Positions 45,655 through 53,298 of a DNA stretch of 64,000 nt are shown piece by piece. This DNA comes from DASPKT01 sp035626475 (GTDB lineage: Bacteria; Pseudomonadota; Alphaproteobacteria; Azospirillales; Azospirillaceae). The notes below the pieces were generated by a model. The model was not told where the DNA came from and did not search any database. It was given only the letters and a program-made list of their open reading frames with translations. Location: contig DASPNP010000005.1 of assembly GCA_035626475.1 (NCBI GenBank), forward strand, positions 3,366 through 67,365. Reading direction: 5' to 3'. The number at the start of each line of letters is the position of its first letter. Within the stretch, counting starts at the first letter, position 1. Made by a program: the position numbers and the translations under genes.

Positions 45655-46059
45655 ATGCTCGATCACCACCGCGCGCTCATCTACACCATGGTCCTGGTCT
45701 CGGCGTCCGACAGCGACATGACCGACGCCGAGCTGAAGACGATCGCCGAGAATGTGCGCTACCTGCCGGCCTTCCGCGGCTTCGACGTCGGCGGCCTCAC
45801 GGGGGCCACCCGCGACTGCACCGAGCTGCTCTCCGACGAGGAAGGGCTGGACAAGGCGCTGGACTGGATCAAGGGCGCCCTGCCGCCGCGACTGCGCGAG
45901 ACGGCCTACGGCCTGGCCTGCGAGGTGGTGGCGGCCGACGGCAAGGCCAGCCAGGAGGAGCTGCGCATGCTGGAGCTGATCCGCCACGGGCTGGATGTCG
46001 ACCGGCTGACCGCCGCCGCCCTGGAGCGCGGCGCCCGCGCCCGCCATCTCACCGCCTGA
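45655..46059 (+). CDS. TerB-like tellurite-resistance family protein
   Basis: A 134-residue all-helical cytoplasmic protein. It has the TerB-type first half ALIYTMVLVSASDSDMTDAE and second half YGLACEVVAADGKASQEELR; both carry the acidic SxSDxxMTDAE and AADGKASxEE loops that bind metal in TerB-like domains. The length fits a stand-alone TerB domain. No other ter gene is near, so the role is open. It is divergent from the AEC transporter. Confidence 0.85.
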   Translation: MLDHHRALIYTMVLVSASDSDMTDAELKTIAENVRYLPAFRGFDVGGLTGATRDCTELLSDEEGLDKALDWIKGALPPRLRETAYGLACEVVAADGKASQEELRMLELIRHGLDVDRLTAAALERGARARHLTA

Positions 46060-46086
46060 GCGTTCCGGTCCTTTGGCGGCCGACGG

Positions 46087-46731
46087 CTACTGGCTGGCCC
46101 AGAGGATGCGGGCGATCCAGTCGATGTCGTCGGCCGCGATCTCGTGCGTCGCGTCCGGATCGGCCAGCCCGGCCAGCGCGATGCCGGCGTCCGACACCTG
46201 GATGGCGGTGCCCAGCAGGACGGCGCCATCGCGGGTGCGCAGCACGACGCGCCCGCCCGCCGAGGGCTTGGCCGTGCGCACCGCCAGCAGCACGTCGCCC
46301 GCCTTGTAGAGCGGCGCCAGCGCCGCATTCTCCACCCGTAGCCCGAAGGCGCCCTGCGGCGGCCAGATCTGGGCCGCCGGGTCGGCGCTCGTCCGGTTCC
46401 AGCCGGCGCCCGCCGGCCGCCCGGCCACGTCGAACCGCGCGTCCCCCAGGCGCGACAGCGGCAGCGTCGGCAGGCCCGGCGGCGCCGCCAGGGCCGCGAA
46501 CTCTGCGAAGGAGGTGCCGGTCGCCGCGAGGATCTTGGCGATGCTCTCGGTCGAGGGCCAGCGCGGGCGCCCGTCCGGCGCCTGGCGCTTCGACCGGTTG
46601 AAGGTGGTCGGGTCCAGCCCGGCACGGCGGGCGAGGCCCGAGGGTGTCAGCCCCTGCCGTTCGCCCAGCCTGTCGATGGCCGCCCAGATGTCCAGATGAG
46701 AAAGCACGGGTGACGCGGTCCGCGGTTGCAT
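46087..46731 (-). CDS. HTH regulator with S24/LexA-like domain lacking the catalytic dyad
   Basis: A 214-residue protein. The N-terminal helix-turn-helix (IDRLGERQGLTPSGLARRAG and LDPTTFNRSKR) is followed by a short linker and a C-terminal S24 peptidase fold (GLRVENAALAPLYKAGDVLL, GGRVVLRTRDGAVLLGTAIQ). In LexA/CI-type proteins the xSMxP serine would fall at the Ala of NAALAP, and the later Lys position reads Leu/Gly, so self-cleavage is unlikely. It may sense a ligand or be constitutively stable. The ATG at 46731 is the best start; no phage genes are nearby. Confidence 0.78.
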   Translation of the reverse strand: MQPRTASPVLSHLDIWAAIDRLGERQGLTPSGLARRAGLDPTTFNRSKRQAPDGRPRWPSTESIAKILAATGTSFAEFAALAAPPGLPTLPLSRLGDARFDVAGRPAGAGWNRTSADPAAQIWPPQGAFGLRVENAALAPLYKAGDVLLAVRTAKPSAGGRVVLRTRDGAVLLGTAIQVSDAGIALAGLADPDATHEIAADDIDWIARILWASQ

Positions 46732-46932
46732 TGCCCCACACCGTGTTGTGTCCCACTCCCGCACCCCATTGCAACCAAAAATCACCCGTAGAGCGGGAGT
46801 AAATCGCCTATTCCGTTTGCCGGATCCGATAGGGGGCGACCCGCCCCCTTGTCGTTGCGCATCCGGCGCAACTCCTGCGCCCCTCTTGTGTTTCCCCTTC
46901 GGATGCCCTGTTCGGGCTGGAGGGTTGGGACG

Positions 46933-47886
46933 ATGGCGGAGTGGGTCCTGTCGGCGGAGCGCGACGGCACGGAAGGGGCAGCCAACCTTCCGGAGGGGGT
47001 GCGCCTCGGGCGCATGGTCACGATCGACGGGGCCAGGGCCCATATCATCGAGGAGGGCGAAGGCCGCCCGGTGCTGCTGCTGCACGGGCTCGGCGGGCTG
47101 GCGCAGGAGATCGTGGAGCCGCTGCAGGGCCTGTCGCGCTGGGGCCGGGTCATCGCCGTCGACCGGCCGGGTTACGGCCTGTCCGACCCGCTGCCGAGGG
47201 AGCAGATGGCCGCCGACCAGCAGGCGCGCTGGCTGGCCCGGCTGCTGACCCGGCTGGAGGCGCACAGGCCTGTCATCGTCGCCCACAGCCTGGCGGCCTC
47301 GGTCGCCATCAGCTTCGCCATGCAGTATCCCCGCGCGGTCGCCGGGCTGGTGCTGCTGGCCCCCTTCGCCCGGCCGACCCGGCCGGCGGCCATGCCGATG
47401 CTGCGGCTGGCGACGGCCCCGGTCGTCGGCGGAGCGGTGCGGACCCTGATCGTCCCCTGGCTGGCGCATCTGGTGGCGCCGGCGAAGCTCAGGGCGCTGT
47501 GCGCCCCCGACCCGGTGCCGGCCTGCCTGGAGCGCCTGCCGGTGGCGCATGCCGCCCGGGCCTCGGCGCTGCTGTCCATGGCGGCGGAGCTGCACGGCTT
47601 CAACGGGGCGATGATCCCGGCGGCCCGGGCGCTGCCCCGGCTCACCGTGCCGACCGCCATCATCGCCGGCACGGCCGACCGGATCGTGCCCTTCGACCGG
47701 CACGCCTACTGGTTGTCGCGGCGGATGCCGCAGGCCAAGCTGGAGATGCTGCCGGGCGTCGGCCACATGCCGCACCATTGCCGGCCCGAAGTGGTCATGA
47801 AGGCGGTGGCGGAGCACTGGAGCGCCGCGCCCCGCGGCATGCTCCGCGGCGCCTACTCCAACGCGCCCCTGCCGAGCGGGCGCTAG
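46933..47886 (+). CDS. Alpha/beta hydrolase
   Basis: A 317-residue alpha/beta-fold hydrolase. The oxyanion region is VLLLHGLGGLAQ, the nucleophile elbow is VIVAHSLAASVAISFA (Ser), the acid is AGTADRIVPFD (Asp) and the His is in LPGVGHMPHH. GYGLSDP after VIAVDRP is typical of the epoxide-hydrolase/esterase branch. A Pro/Ala-rich cap region of about 80 residues may set specificity. There is no signal peptide. GGAGG lies ten bases before the ATG at 46933. It is divergent from the S24-like regulator, which may control it (inference). Confidence 0.88.
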   Translation: MAEWVLSAERDGTEGAANLPEGVRLGRMVTIDGARAHIIEEGEGRPVLLLHGLGGLAQEIVEPLQGLSRWGRVIAVDRPGYGLSDPLPREQMAADQQARWLARLLTRLEAHRPVIVAHSLAASVAISFAMQYPRAVAGLVLLAPFARPTRPAAMPMLRLATAPVVGGAVRTLIVPWLAHLVAPAKLRALCAPDPVPACLERLPVAHAARASALLSMAAELHGFNGAMIPAARALPRLTVPTAIIAGTADRIVPFDRHAYWLSRRMPQAKLEMLPGVGHMPHHCRPEVVMKAVAEHWSAAPRGMLRGAYSNAPLPSGR

Positions 47887-47932
47887 GCGTGACGTTGCCC
47901 CGTCGGCTGGACCGTGAACGGGAGAGGCTGGG

Positions 47933-48063
47933 CCGTGCTGCGTCCTTCGACAGGCTCAGGATGAGGGAAGGGGTGCGCGAGGCACTCCTGGTTTCAGACC
48001 GTGCGAACTTTAGCTGGGAGCAGCAACAAGGTCCTCATCCTGAGCTTGTCGAAGCACGCACAG
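47933..48063. repeat. Interspersed inverted repeat, family A
   Basis: The arms 47933-47966 (TCCTTCGACAGGCTCAGGAT core) and 48031-48063 (CTGAGCTTGTCGAAGCACGC core) are inverted copies. The element lies between the convergent hydrolase and rlmN genes. Confidence 0.85.
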
Positions 48064-48117
48064 CGGCAACGCCGCCCCTGAACCCCGGCCGCCCCTCCAA
48101 CGTCGGAGGCCACCCTC

Positions 48118-49317
48118 CTAGAGGCTCAGCTCCGCCTCCTTCTCCGCCACGCGCGCCGCGTACTCGGCCTGCAGCGCCTTGTGCGCCTCGATCTGGGCGG
48201 ATCGCTGGGCGGCGGAGGGGCGCACGCTCTCGCTCTTCAGCTGGCCGCAGGCGGCCAGGATGTCGCGGCCGCGCGGGCGGCGCACCGGCGAGGCGTAGCC
48301 GGCGGCGTTGATGTAGTCGCCGAACTTCTCGATCTGCTCGTCGTCGGAGCATTCGAAGGGCGAGCCCGGCCAGGCGTTGAAGGGGATCAGGTTGATCTTG
48401 GCCGGGATGCCGCGCAGCAGCCGCACCAGTTCGCGCGCGTCCGCCAGGCTGTCGTTGACGCCCTTCAGCATGACGTACTCGAAGGTGATGCGGCGCGCGT
48501 TGGACAGGCCGGGATAGGTGCGGCAGGCGTCCAGCAGCTCCTTGATCGGGTATTTGCGGTTGATCGGCACGATGCGGTCGCGCAGCTCGTCGTTCACCGC
48601 GTGCAGGCTGACCGCCAGGTTCACGCCCAGCTCCGCCCCGCACTGCTTCATCATCGGCACGACGCCGGAGGTCGACAGCGTGATGCGGCGCTTGGAGATG
48701 GCGATGCCCTCGCCGTCCATGACGATCTTCAGCGCCTTGGCGACGTTGGCGTAGTTATAGAGCGGCTCGCCCATGCCCATCATGACGATGTTGCTGACCA
48801 TGCGCCCGTCGGGCGGCGAGGGCCACTCGTTCAGATGGTCGCGCGCCAGCATGACCTGCCCGACGATCTCGTCCGAGGTCAGGTTGCGCACCAGGCGCTG
48901 GGTGCCGGTGTGGCAGAAGCGGCAGGTGAGCGTGCAGCCGACCTGCGAGGAGACGCAGAGCGTGCCGCGGTCCTCCTCGGGGATGTGGACGGCCTCGATC
49001 TCCTGCCCGTCGGGCATGCGGGCCAGCCATTTGCGGGTGCCGTCGGCGCTCTTCAGGTCGCGCACGGCCTGGGGCCGGTCGACGACGTAGAGCTCGCCCA
49101 GCTTCTCGCGCACCGGCTTGGCCAGCGTCGTCATCTTGGCGAAGTCGGTCTCGCCGCGATGGTAGATCCAGTGCCAGAGCTGGCGCGCGCGGAACTTCTC
49201 CAGCCCGCCGTCCACGACGGCGGCCTCGAGCTCCTCGCGGCTCAGGCCGACGAGATTGACCTTGCCGTCGGCACGGGGCGGCGGCGCGAATTCCCGGGAG
49301 TGATTTTCGATGCCCAT
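48118..49317 (-). CDS. rlmN: RlmN, dual-specificity 23S rRNA / tRNA adenine C2-methyltransferase
   Basis: A 399-residue radical SAM enzyme that methylates C2 of A2503 in 23S rRNA and A37 in some tRNAs. The [4Fe-4S] motif CxxxCxxC is C128-C132-C135 in VGCTLTCRFCHTG. The C-terminal catalytic Cys lies in GSPFECSDDEQIEKF, and MMGMGEPLYNY is the SAM-binding segment. Typical N-terminal residues are FRARQLWHWIYHRG. The length is slightly above average owing to a charged C-terminal tail. An IalB-like gene lies upstream on the same strand, a common alphaproteobacterial neighbour. Confidence 0.96.
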   Translation of the reverse strand: MGIENHSREFAPPPRADGKVNLVGLSREELEAAVVDGGLEKFRARQLWHWIYHRGETDFAKMTTLAKPVREKLGELYVVDRPQAVRDLKSADGTRKWLARMPDGQEIEAVHIPEEDRGTLCVSSQVGCTLTCRFCHTGTQRLVRNLTSDEIVGQVMLARDHLNEWPSPPDGRMVSNIVMMGMGEPLYNYANVAKALKIVMDGEGIAISKRRITLSTSGVVPMMKQCGAELGVNLAVSLHAVNDELRDRIVPINRKYPIKELLDACRTYPGLSNARRITFEYVMLKGVNDSLADARELVRLLRGIPAKINLIPFNAWPGSPFECSDDEQIEKFGDYINAAGYASPVRRPRGRDILAACGQLKSESVRPSAAQRSAQIEAHKALQAEYAARVAEKEAELSL

Positions 49318-49381
49318 GTGCCGCTAGATGGGGCAAGAGGCCGCTCAAGTCAAAGGACGAAAATCGGGGGCGGCCCTGCGA

Positions 49382-49918
49382 TCACCTCACCCCGCAGGCC
49401 TCGCTGATCGCCTCGTAGGCGGCGGACGAGCCGGCGAGGCTGTAGGTGTCCACCGTGCGCGTGCCCCGCGAGGAGGTGCCGCGCACCACCATGCTGCCGG
49501 CCGTGCGGATGGCCTGGACCAGCGCCCGGTCGGTGCCCTCGTCGCGGGTCCAGGCGGTGTCGGTGTCGGTGAACAGGGTGAAGCTGCGCTGCCCCACCTT
49601 GACGGAGACCTCGGTATCCTTGGCGAAGGCGTAGCCGGCGACCAGGCTGACCACGCCGACCGCCTTCTCCGCCGGGCGGTGGGTGATCAGGGCGAAGACG
49701 GCGCCGCGCTTGGAGAAGTCGCCCTGCTGCCGCTTGGGCTGGCTGGACATGAAGCAGGCGGGGCCGTCCGCCTCCTCCACCTTGTACGCCTCCCAGTCGC
49801 GGAAGCTGCCGATGAGGCGCGGCTCGGCGCCGTGGGCGACCGGAGCGACCAGCATCAGGGCGAGGAGCAGGGAACGGGCGGCGGCTCTGGCTGGAACGGT
49901 GGCGGCGGAGGGCGGCAT
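49382..49918 (-). CDS. Invasion-associated locus B (IalB)-like periplasmic protein
   Basis: A 178-residue exported protein. A Sec signal peptide (about 1-31, ARSLLLALMLVAPVAHGAEP) is followed by an IalB-like domain: IGSFRDWEAYKVEEADGPAC, VFALITHRPAEKAVGVVSLV, and YAFAKDTEVSVKVGQRSFTL. The two mature cysteines (in GPACFMSS and EACGVR) could form a disulphide. Its cellular role is unclear despite the name; in alphaproteobacteria it often sits beside rlmN, as here (64-base gap). Confidence 0.85.
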   Translation of the reverse strand: MPPSAATVPARAAARSLLLALMLVAPVAHGAEPRLIGSFRDWEAYKVEEADGPACFMSSQPKRQQGDFSKRGAVFALITHRPAEKAVGVVSLVAGYAFAKDTEVSVKVGQRSFTLFTDTDTAWTRDEGTDRALVQAIRTAGSMVVRGTSSRGTRTVDTYSLAGSSAAYEAISEACGVR

Positions 49919-50003
49919 CCAGGGCGGGCGTCGTTAAGGATCGTCACGGGGCGAGCCTAATCCGCAAGCGCCGCTGCGGGGGGACTTTTTTTAGCAAGCG
50001 CGG

Positions 50004-50033
50004 TGATCCGCCGCCCTAACCCCTCCGTATGTG
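50004..50033 (+). promoter_or_regulatory. Candidate RpoE-type promoter of rpoE-chrR
   Basis: TGATCC (50004-50009), an 18-base spacer and TATGTG (50028-50033) resemble the alphaproteobacterial RpoE/ECF11 promoter (TGATCC -35, spacer near 18). It lies upstream of the sigma-factor gene itself, suggesting autoactivation. The -35 box is exact; the -10 box is weaker. Confidence 0.5.
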
Positions 50034-50134
50034 AGATTGAGATGACCGATGCCGGGCTTTATAGTTCGGACGTCGAGGGGACCAAGGCCTTCCCTCCGAG
50101 GACCTTGCAACGATCCAGGGCGGACCGTTCGACC

Positions 50135-50740
50135 ATGAACCGATCCACTCTGGACCGCACCGCGCTGGACCGACCGGCCCCCGACGCCTCCGATGCCGAA
50201 AGGCTCAACGACCTGCTCGCCAGGGTCGCGCGCGACCATGACCGGGCGGCGTTCGCCGAGCTTTTCCGCCATTTCGCCCCCCGGCTGAAGTCCTATCTCC
50301 TGCGGCTGGGCGCCGACCACGGCTCTGCCGAGGAAGTCGTCCAGGAGGTGATGGTCACCGTGTGGCGCCGGGCCGAGAGCTTCGACCCGGCGCTCGCGTC
50401 GGCCGCCACCTGGATCTTCACCATCGCCCGTAACCGGCGGATCGACATCCTCCGCCGGGAAAAGCGGCCCGAGATCGATCCGGACGACCCGGCCCTGGTG
50501 CCGGACGCGCCGGAGCCGGCGGACCGGCTGATCCAGGCGGGACAGGACACACGGAAGCTGCGCGAGGCGATGCGCGCGCTCCCGGCGGAACAGGCGGAGT
50601 TGTTGCGGATGGCGTATTTCGAGGACAAGCCCCACAGCGCGATCGCGGCCGAGAGCGGCCTGCCGCTCGGCACCGTGAAGTCGCGGCTGCGCCTGGCGCT
50701 GGCCCGCCTCCGCAAGGCCATGGGGGAGGACGGAGAATGA
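50135..50740 (+). CDS. rpoE: ECF sigma factor RpoE (ECF11, ChrR partner)
   Basis: A 201-residue extracytoplasmic-function sigma factor. Region 2 spans FAELFRHFAPRLKSYLLRLG, EEVVQEVMVTVWRRAESFDP and ASAATWIFTIARNRRIDILR; region 4 spans REAMRALPAEQAELLRMAYF, SAIAAESGLPLGTVKSRLRL and ALARLRKAMG. I start at the ATG at 50135 because it gives the usual length and lies downstream of the predicted promoter; an ATG at 50042 would be almost at the start of transcription. The stop overlaps chrR (ATGA). Rhodobacter RpoE drives the singlet-oxygen response; the same role here is inferred. Confidence 0.9.
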   Translation: MNRSTLDRTALDRPAPDASDAERLNDLLARVARDHDRAAFAELFRHFAPRLKSYLLRLGADHGSAEEVVQEVMVTVWRRAESFDPALASAATWIFTIARNRRIDILRREKRPEIDPDDPALVPDAPEPADRLIQAGQDTRKLREAMRALPAEQAELLRMAYFEDKPHSAIAAESGLPLGTVKSRLRLALARLRKAMGEDGE

Positions 50741-51435
50741 ACGCGGCGCGCGACCACCACCATCCCGCGCGGCGGGTCGGGCTGCCGTTGCACCACCCGA
50801 CCGAGGCGCTGCTGGTCGACTATGCCTCCGGCGCCCTGGGCGAGGCGGCGGCCCTGGTCGTCGCCACCCATCTGGCCCTCTGCCCGCAGTGCCGCGCCGA
50901 GGTGAACCGGCTGGAGGCGCTTGGCGGCAGCCTGATGCTGGAGCTGGACCCCGCTCCGGTGGGCCCGGCGACGCTGGAGGCGGTGCTGGCCCGGCTGGAC
51001 ACCGGCGCGTCCGAGCCGTCGCCGGCCCCCGTCCGGCCGATGGCGGCCGGCGCGATGCCCATGCTGCCGGAGCCGCTGCGCTCCTACGCCGGCGGCGACC
51101 CGCACCAGATCGCCTGGCGGCGCGTCATGCCGGGGCTGGAGGAGGCGGCGATCTCCTGCGGGGCCGGCAAGGCCCGGCTGCTGCGCGTCAGGGCCGGCGC
51201 CACCCTGCCGCGCCATACCCATGACGGCAACGAGTACACGCTGGTGCTGGACGGCAGCTTCGGGGACGATTGCGGCCGCTTCGGCCGCGGCGATTTCGCC
51301 GCCACCGACCCGTCGGTGGAGCACACCCCCACCGCCGACCCCAGGGATGGCTGCCTCTGCCTCGCGGTGACCGACGCGCCGCTGCGCCTCACCGGCCCGG
51401 TCGGACGGTTCCTGAACCCGTTCCTGAAGCTCTGA
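50737..51435 (+). CDS. chrR: ChrR-type zinc anti-sigma factor with cupin domain
   Basis: A 232-residue anti-sigma factor. The N-terminal ASD domain has the zinc motif HxxxCxxC in VVATHLALCPQCRAEVNRLE plus an upstream His (PLHHPTEALLVDYASG). The C-terminal cupin, needed for singlet-oxygen sensing in Rhodobacter ChrR, has ATLPRHTHDGNEYTLVLDGS and RGDFAATDPSVEHTPTAD, so its His/Glu metal ligands are present. The four-base overlap with rpoE supports balanced translation of the pair. A hairpin follows the stop. Confidence 0.93.
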   Translation: MNAARDHHHPARRVGLPLHHPTEALLVDYASGALGEAAALVVATHLALCPQCRAEVNRLEALGGSLMLELDPAPVGPATLEAVLARLDTGASEPSPAPVRPMAAGAMPMLPEPLRSYAGGDPHQIAWRRVMPGLEEAAISCGAGKARLLRVRAGATLPRHTHDGNEYTLVLDGSFGDDCGRFGRGDFAATDPSVEHTPTADPRDGCLCLAVTDAPLRLTGPVGRFLNPFLKL

Positions 51436-51439
51436 AAAT

Positions 51440-51462
51440 CCTTCTCCCCTTGCGGGAGAAGG
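51440..51462 (+). terminator. Hairpin after chrR
   Basis: CCTTCTCCC (51440-51448) and GGGAGAAGG (51454-51462) form a perfect 9-bp stem with a 5-base loop, five bases after the chrR stop. The stem equals that at 38970-38992. There is no U tract. Confidence 0.5.
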
Positions 51463-51502
51463 GTGGGGCCCGCGCCGGAGGCGTGGGGGGAGGCAGCGTT
51501 GA

Positions 51503-51631
51503 GGCTGTGCGTCCTTCGACAAGCTCAGGATGAGGGGGATTTAGCTGCTCCCGGGCAAGCCCGTGCCGAGTGGAAGGGGAGTGCCTGGCATCCCCCGGTC
51601 CTCATCCTGAGCTTGTCGAAGGACGCACCAC
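51503..51631. repeat. Interspersed inverted repeat, family A
   Basis: The arms 51503-51536 (TCCTTCGACAAGCTCAGGAT core) and 51597-51631 (GAGCTTGTCGAAGGACGCAC core) are near-perfect complements over more than 25 bases, one of the best-preserved copies. It separates the convergent chrR and fnr genes. Confidence 0.9.
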
Positions 51632-51667
51632 GCCCCAGCCCCGCCGCCCCTCAACCTCCCCGAACCC

Positions 51668-52405
51668 TCAGGCGCCCTCGGCGAGGTCCAGCATCTGGTC
51701 CATGTCCATGATCTGGACCTTGGAGCCCTCCAGCAGCGAGATGACCCGCGAGGTCTTCAGCTGGGTGAAGGTGCGGCTGACCGTCTCGGTGGTCAGGCCC
51801 AGATAGTCGGCGATGTCGGCCCGGCTCATCGGCACATGGACCGGGTTCTCCTTGTGGCCCCGGCGCGAGGCGCGCTGCGACAGCAGCAGCAGGAAGGAGC
51901 AGATCTTCTCCTTCGCGGTCTTGCGGCCCAGCAGCAGCATCTGGTCCTGCGCCGCGGCGAGTTCGTTCGACGCCATGGAGAAGAGACGCTTCTGCATCTT
52001 CGGGAACTCTTCCAGCAGCGCCTCGATCTTCTTGCGCGGGAAGCGGCAGAGCGTGGTCGGGGTCACCGTCTCGGCGGTGTAGGCGTAGGTCTCGTTGACC
52101 GACAGGCCCAGGAAGTCGCCCGGCAGCAGGAAGCCGGTGATCTGGCGCCGCCCGTCCGGCAGCAGCTTGTACAGCTTCACCGTACCGGAGGTGACGTTGT
52201 AGAGGATGTCCGCCGTGTCGCCCTCGGAGAAGAGGGTATGGCTCGCGTCGAAGCGGACGTTCTGCAGGATCTCCGCCAGACGGCGCAGCTCCTCCGCCTC
52301 CAGCGCGGCGCAGACGGTGAGCGATCGCACGGGGCAGGCCCCGCACGGGTTCATCTCGGTCTGCGCGGCGGGCTCGCGGGCGCGGCCCAGGTCGAAGGAC
52401 GGCAT
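51668..52405 (-). CDS. fnr: FNR/FnrL-type oxygen-responsive transcription regulator
   Basis: A 245-residue CRP/FNR regulator. C21, C24 and C32 (NPCGACPVRSLTVCAAL; C-x2-C-x7-C as in FnrL/FnrN) and C121 (PTTLCRFPRK) can ligate the oxygen-labile [4Fe-4S] cluster. The cNMP-type beta roll spans about 50-125, the dimer helix about 130-165, and the helix-turn-helix reads SRADIADYLGLTTETVSRTF, with the E-SR recognition residues that read TTGAT half-sites. It should control genes for low-oxygen growth. The start at 52405 lies just before this N-terminal cysteine cluster. A site fitting its recognition helix lies at 52651-52664. Confidence 0.93.
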   Translation of the reverse strand: MPSFDLGRAREPAAQTEMNPCGACPVRSLTVCAALEAEELRRLAEILQNVRFDASHTLFSEGDTADILYNVTSGTVKLYKLLPDGRRQITGFLLPGDFLGLSVNETYAYTAETVTPTTLCRFPRKKIEALLEEFPKMQKRLFSMASNELAAAQDQMLLLGRKTAKEKICSFLLLLSQRASRRGHKENPVHVPMSRADIADYLGLTTETVSRTFTQLKTSRVISLLEGSKVQIMDMDQMLDLAEGA

Positions 52406-52495
52406 CAGCCTGCTCCAGTATCGCCGATCGGCTGTCGCATGATGGGGCCAACAGCCGGAAACCGCAACCAGTCCGGCAGCGACCTACACCTTTTC

Positions 52496-52517
52496 GCCTA
52501 TAGCCAATGTTATAGGC
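52496..52517. promoter_or_regulatory. Perfect 7-bp-arm palindrome upstream of fnr
   Basis: GCCTATA (52496-52502) and TATAGGC (52511-52517) are exact complements separated by 8 bases, about 100 bases upstream of the fnr start codon. This AT-rich dyad stands out from the GC-rich surroundings and looks like a repressor or activator site. The regulator is unknown; it is not an FNR box. Confidence 0.5.
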
Positions 52518-52650
52518 AATCACCATGCATCAGCATCCTCTCACATGACACCGCCGGCGGCGTTGCGGAAGCCCGGTGTCCCCGCGACACGCGCGCGGGT
52601 GCGATGCGGCGGACGCGGGACACCGCGCAAAAGTGGCGGCGGGCAAGGGT

Positions 52651-52664
52651 TTGATCCACGTCAA
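52651..52664. promoter_or_regulatory. FNR/FixK-type box
   Basis: TTGATCCACGTCAA matches the FNR consensus TTGAT-N4-ATCAA with one mismatch (GTCAA). It is 56 bases before the GNAT-like start codon and 246 bases before the divergent fnr start, in a 314-base gap with no gene. It could serve either gene, most simply the nearer one. Confidence 0.75.
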
Positions 52665-52719
52665 GGTCCGGGCGGAGGCGCGAAGGCATGGTGGTCGGCG
52701 TCCAAGGAACGGATCGACC

Positions 52720-53232
52720 ATGCCAAACCAGTACAAGGCCAAGCCCCTCGACGCCCGCCGGATCGACCAGGCGTTCCCGGTCATGCAGGCCGCCATGCCG
52801 GGTCTCGACATCCGGAGCTGGCGCGCCTTCGCCGCCAAGCTCGTCGGTCCGCGCCCGGCGCGGCGGCCGACGGCCGGCGACGGCAATGTGGTCAGCCTGC
52901 CCGTCACCCGGCGCAGCGGCATCGTGACGGTGCAGCTCGGCCGCGGCGGCTACATCCATGGCCTCTTCACCTATCAGGTGGTGCCGCATCTGGGCCATGG
53001 CCGGGTGCTGCAGGTCGACAATTTCATCGCGCTGGACCTGTTCGATCCGGCCGCGGCGGCCGACACGCTGATGCAGGAGATGGAGCATCTCGGCCGCCTG
53101 CTCGGCTGCGGCGCCATCCATGTGCTGCTGCGCCAGCCCGAGGAGATGGGCCGCTCCCTGATGCTGCGCCGCTTCGAGGAGCTGGGCCACCACCGCGAGG
53201 GGCTGCATCTCTGCAAGGGCATCGCCCACTAG
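52720..53232 (+). CDS. GNAT-like N-acetyltransferase family protein, FNR-box regulated
   Basis: A 170-residue protein with a plausible GNAT fold. It starts KPLDARRIDQAFPVMQAAMP, the central strands read SGIVTVQLGRGGYIHGLFTY and VLQVDNFIALDLFDP, and the C-terminal helix-strand pair contains RRFEELGHHREGLHLCKGIA. A clean acetyl-CoA loop (R/QxxGxG/A) is not obvious, so catalytic status is uncertain. It lies 56 bases downstream of an FNR-type box and is divergent from fnr, suggesting low-oxygen expression. The ATG at 52720 is chosen because longer frames read through the box. Confidence 0.65.
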   Translation: MPNQYKAKPLDARRIDQAFPVMQAAMPGLDIRSWRAFAAKLVGPRPARRPTAGDGNVVSLPVTRRSGIVTVQLGRGGYIHGLFTYQVVPHLGHGRVLQVDNFIALDLFDPAAAADTLMQEMEHLGRLLGCGAIHVLLRQPEEMGRSLMLRRFEELGHHREGLHLCKGIAH

Positions 53233-53298
53233 CGCCGGACCGGTACCAGCCCGCTTTCGCGGTTGCGCGCCGGGCGGCGCCCGCTATGCTCCCGCGCC

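Noticed and set aside
46087..46731. Prophage repressor marking a prophage
   Set aside because: No integrase, structural or lysis genes and no attachment-like repeats flank it; neighbours are ordinary chromosomal genes.
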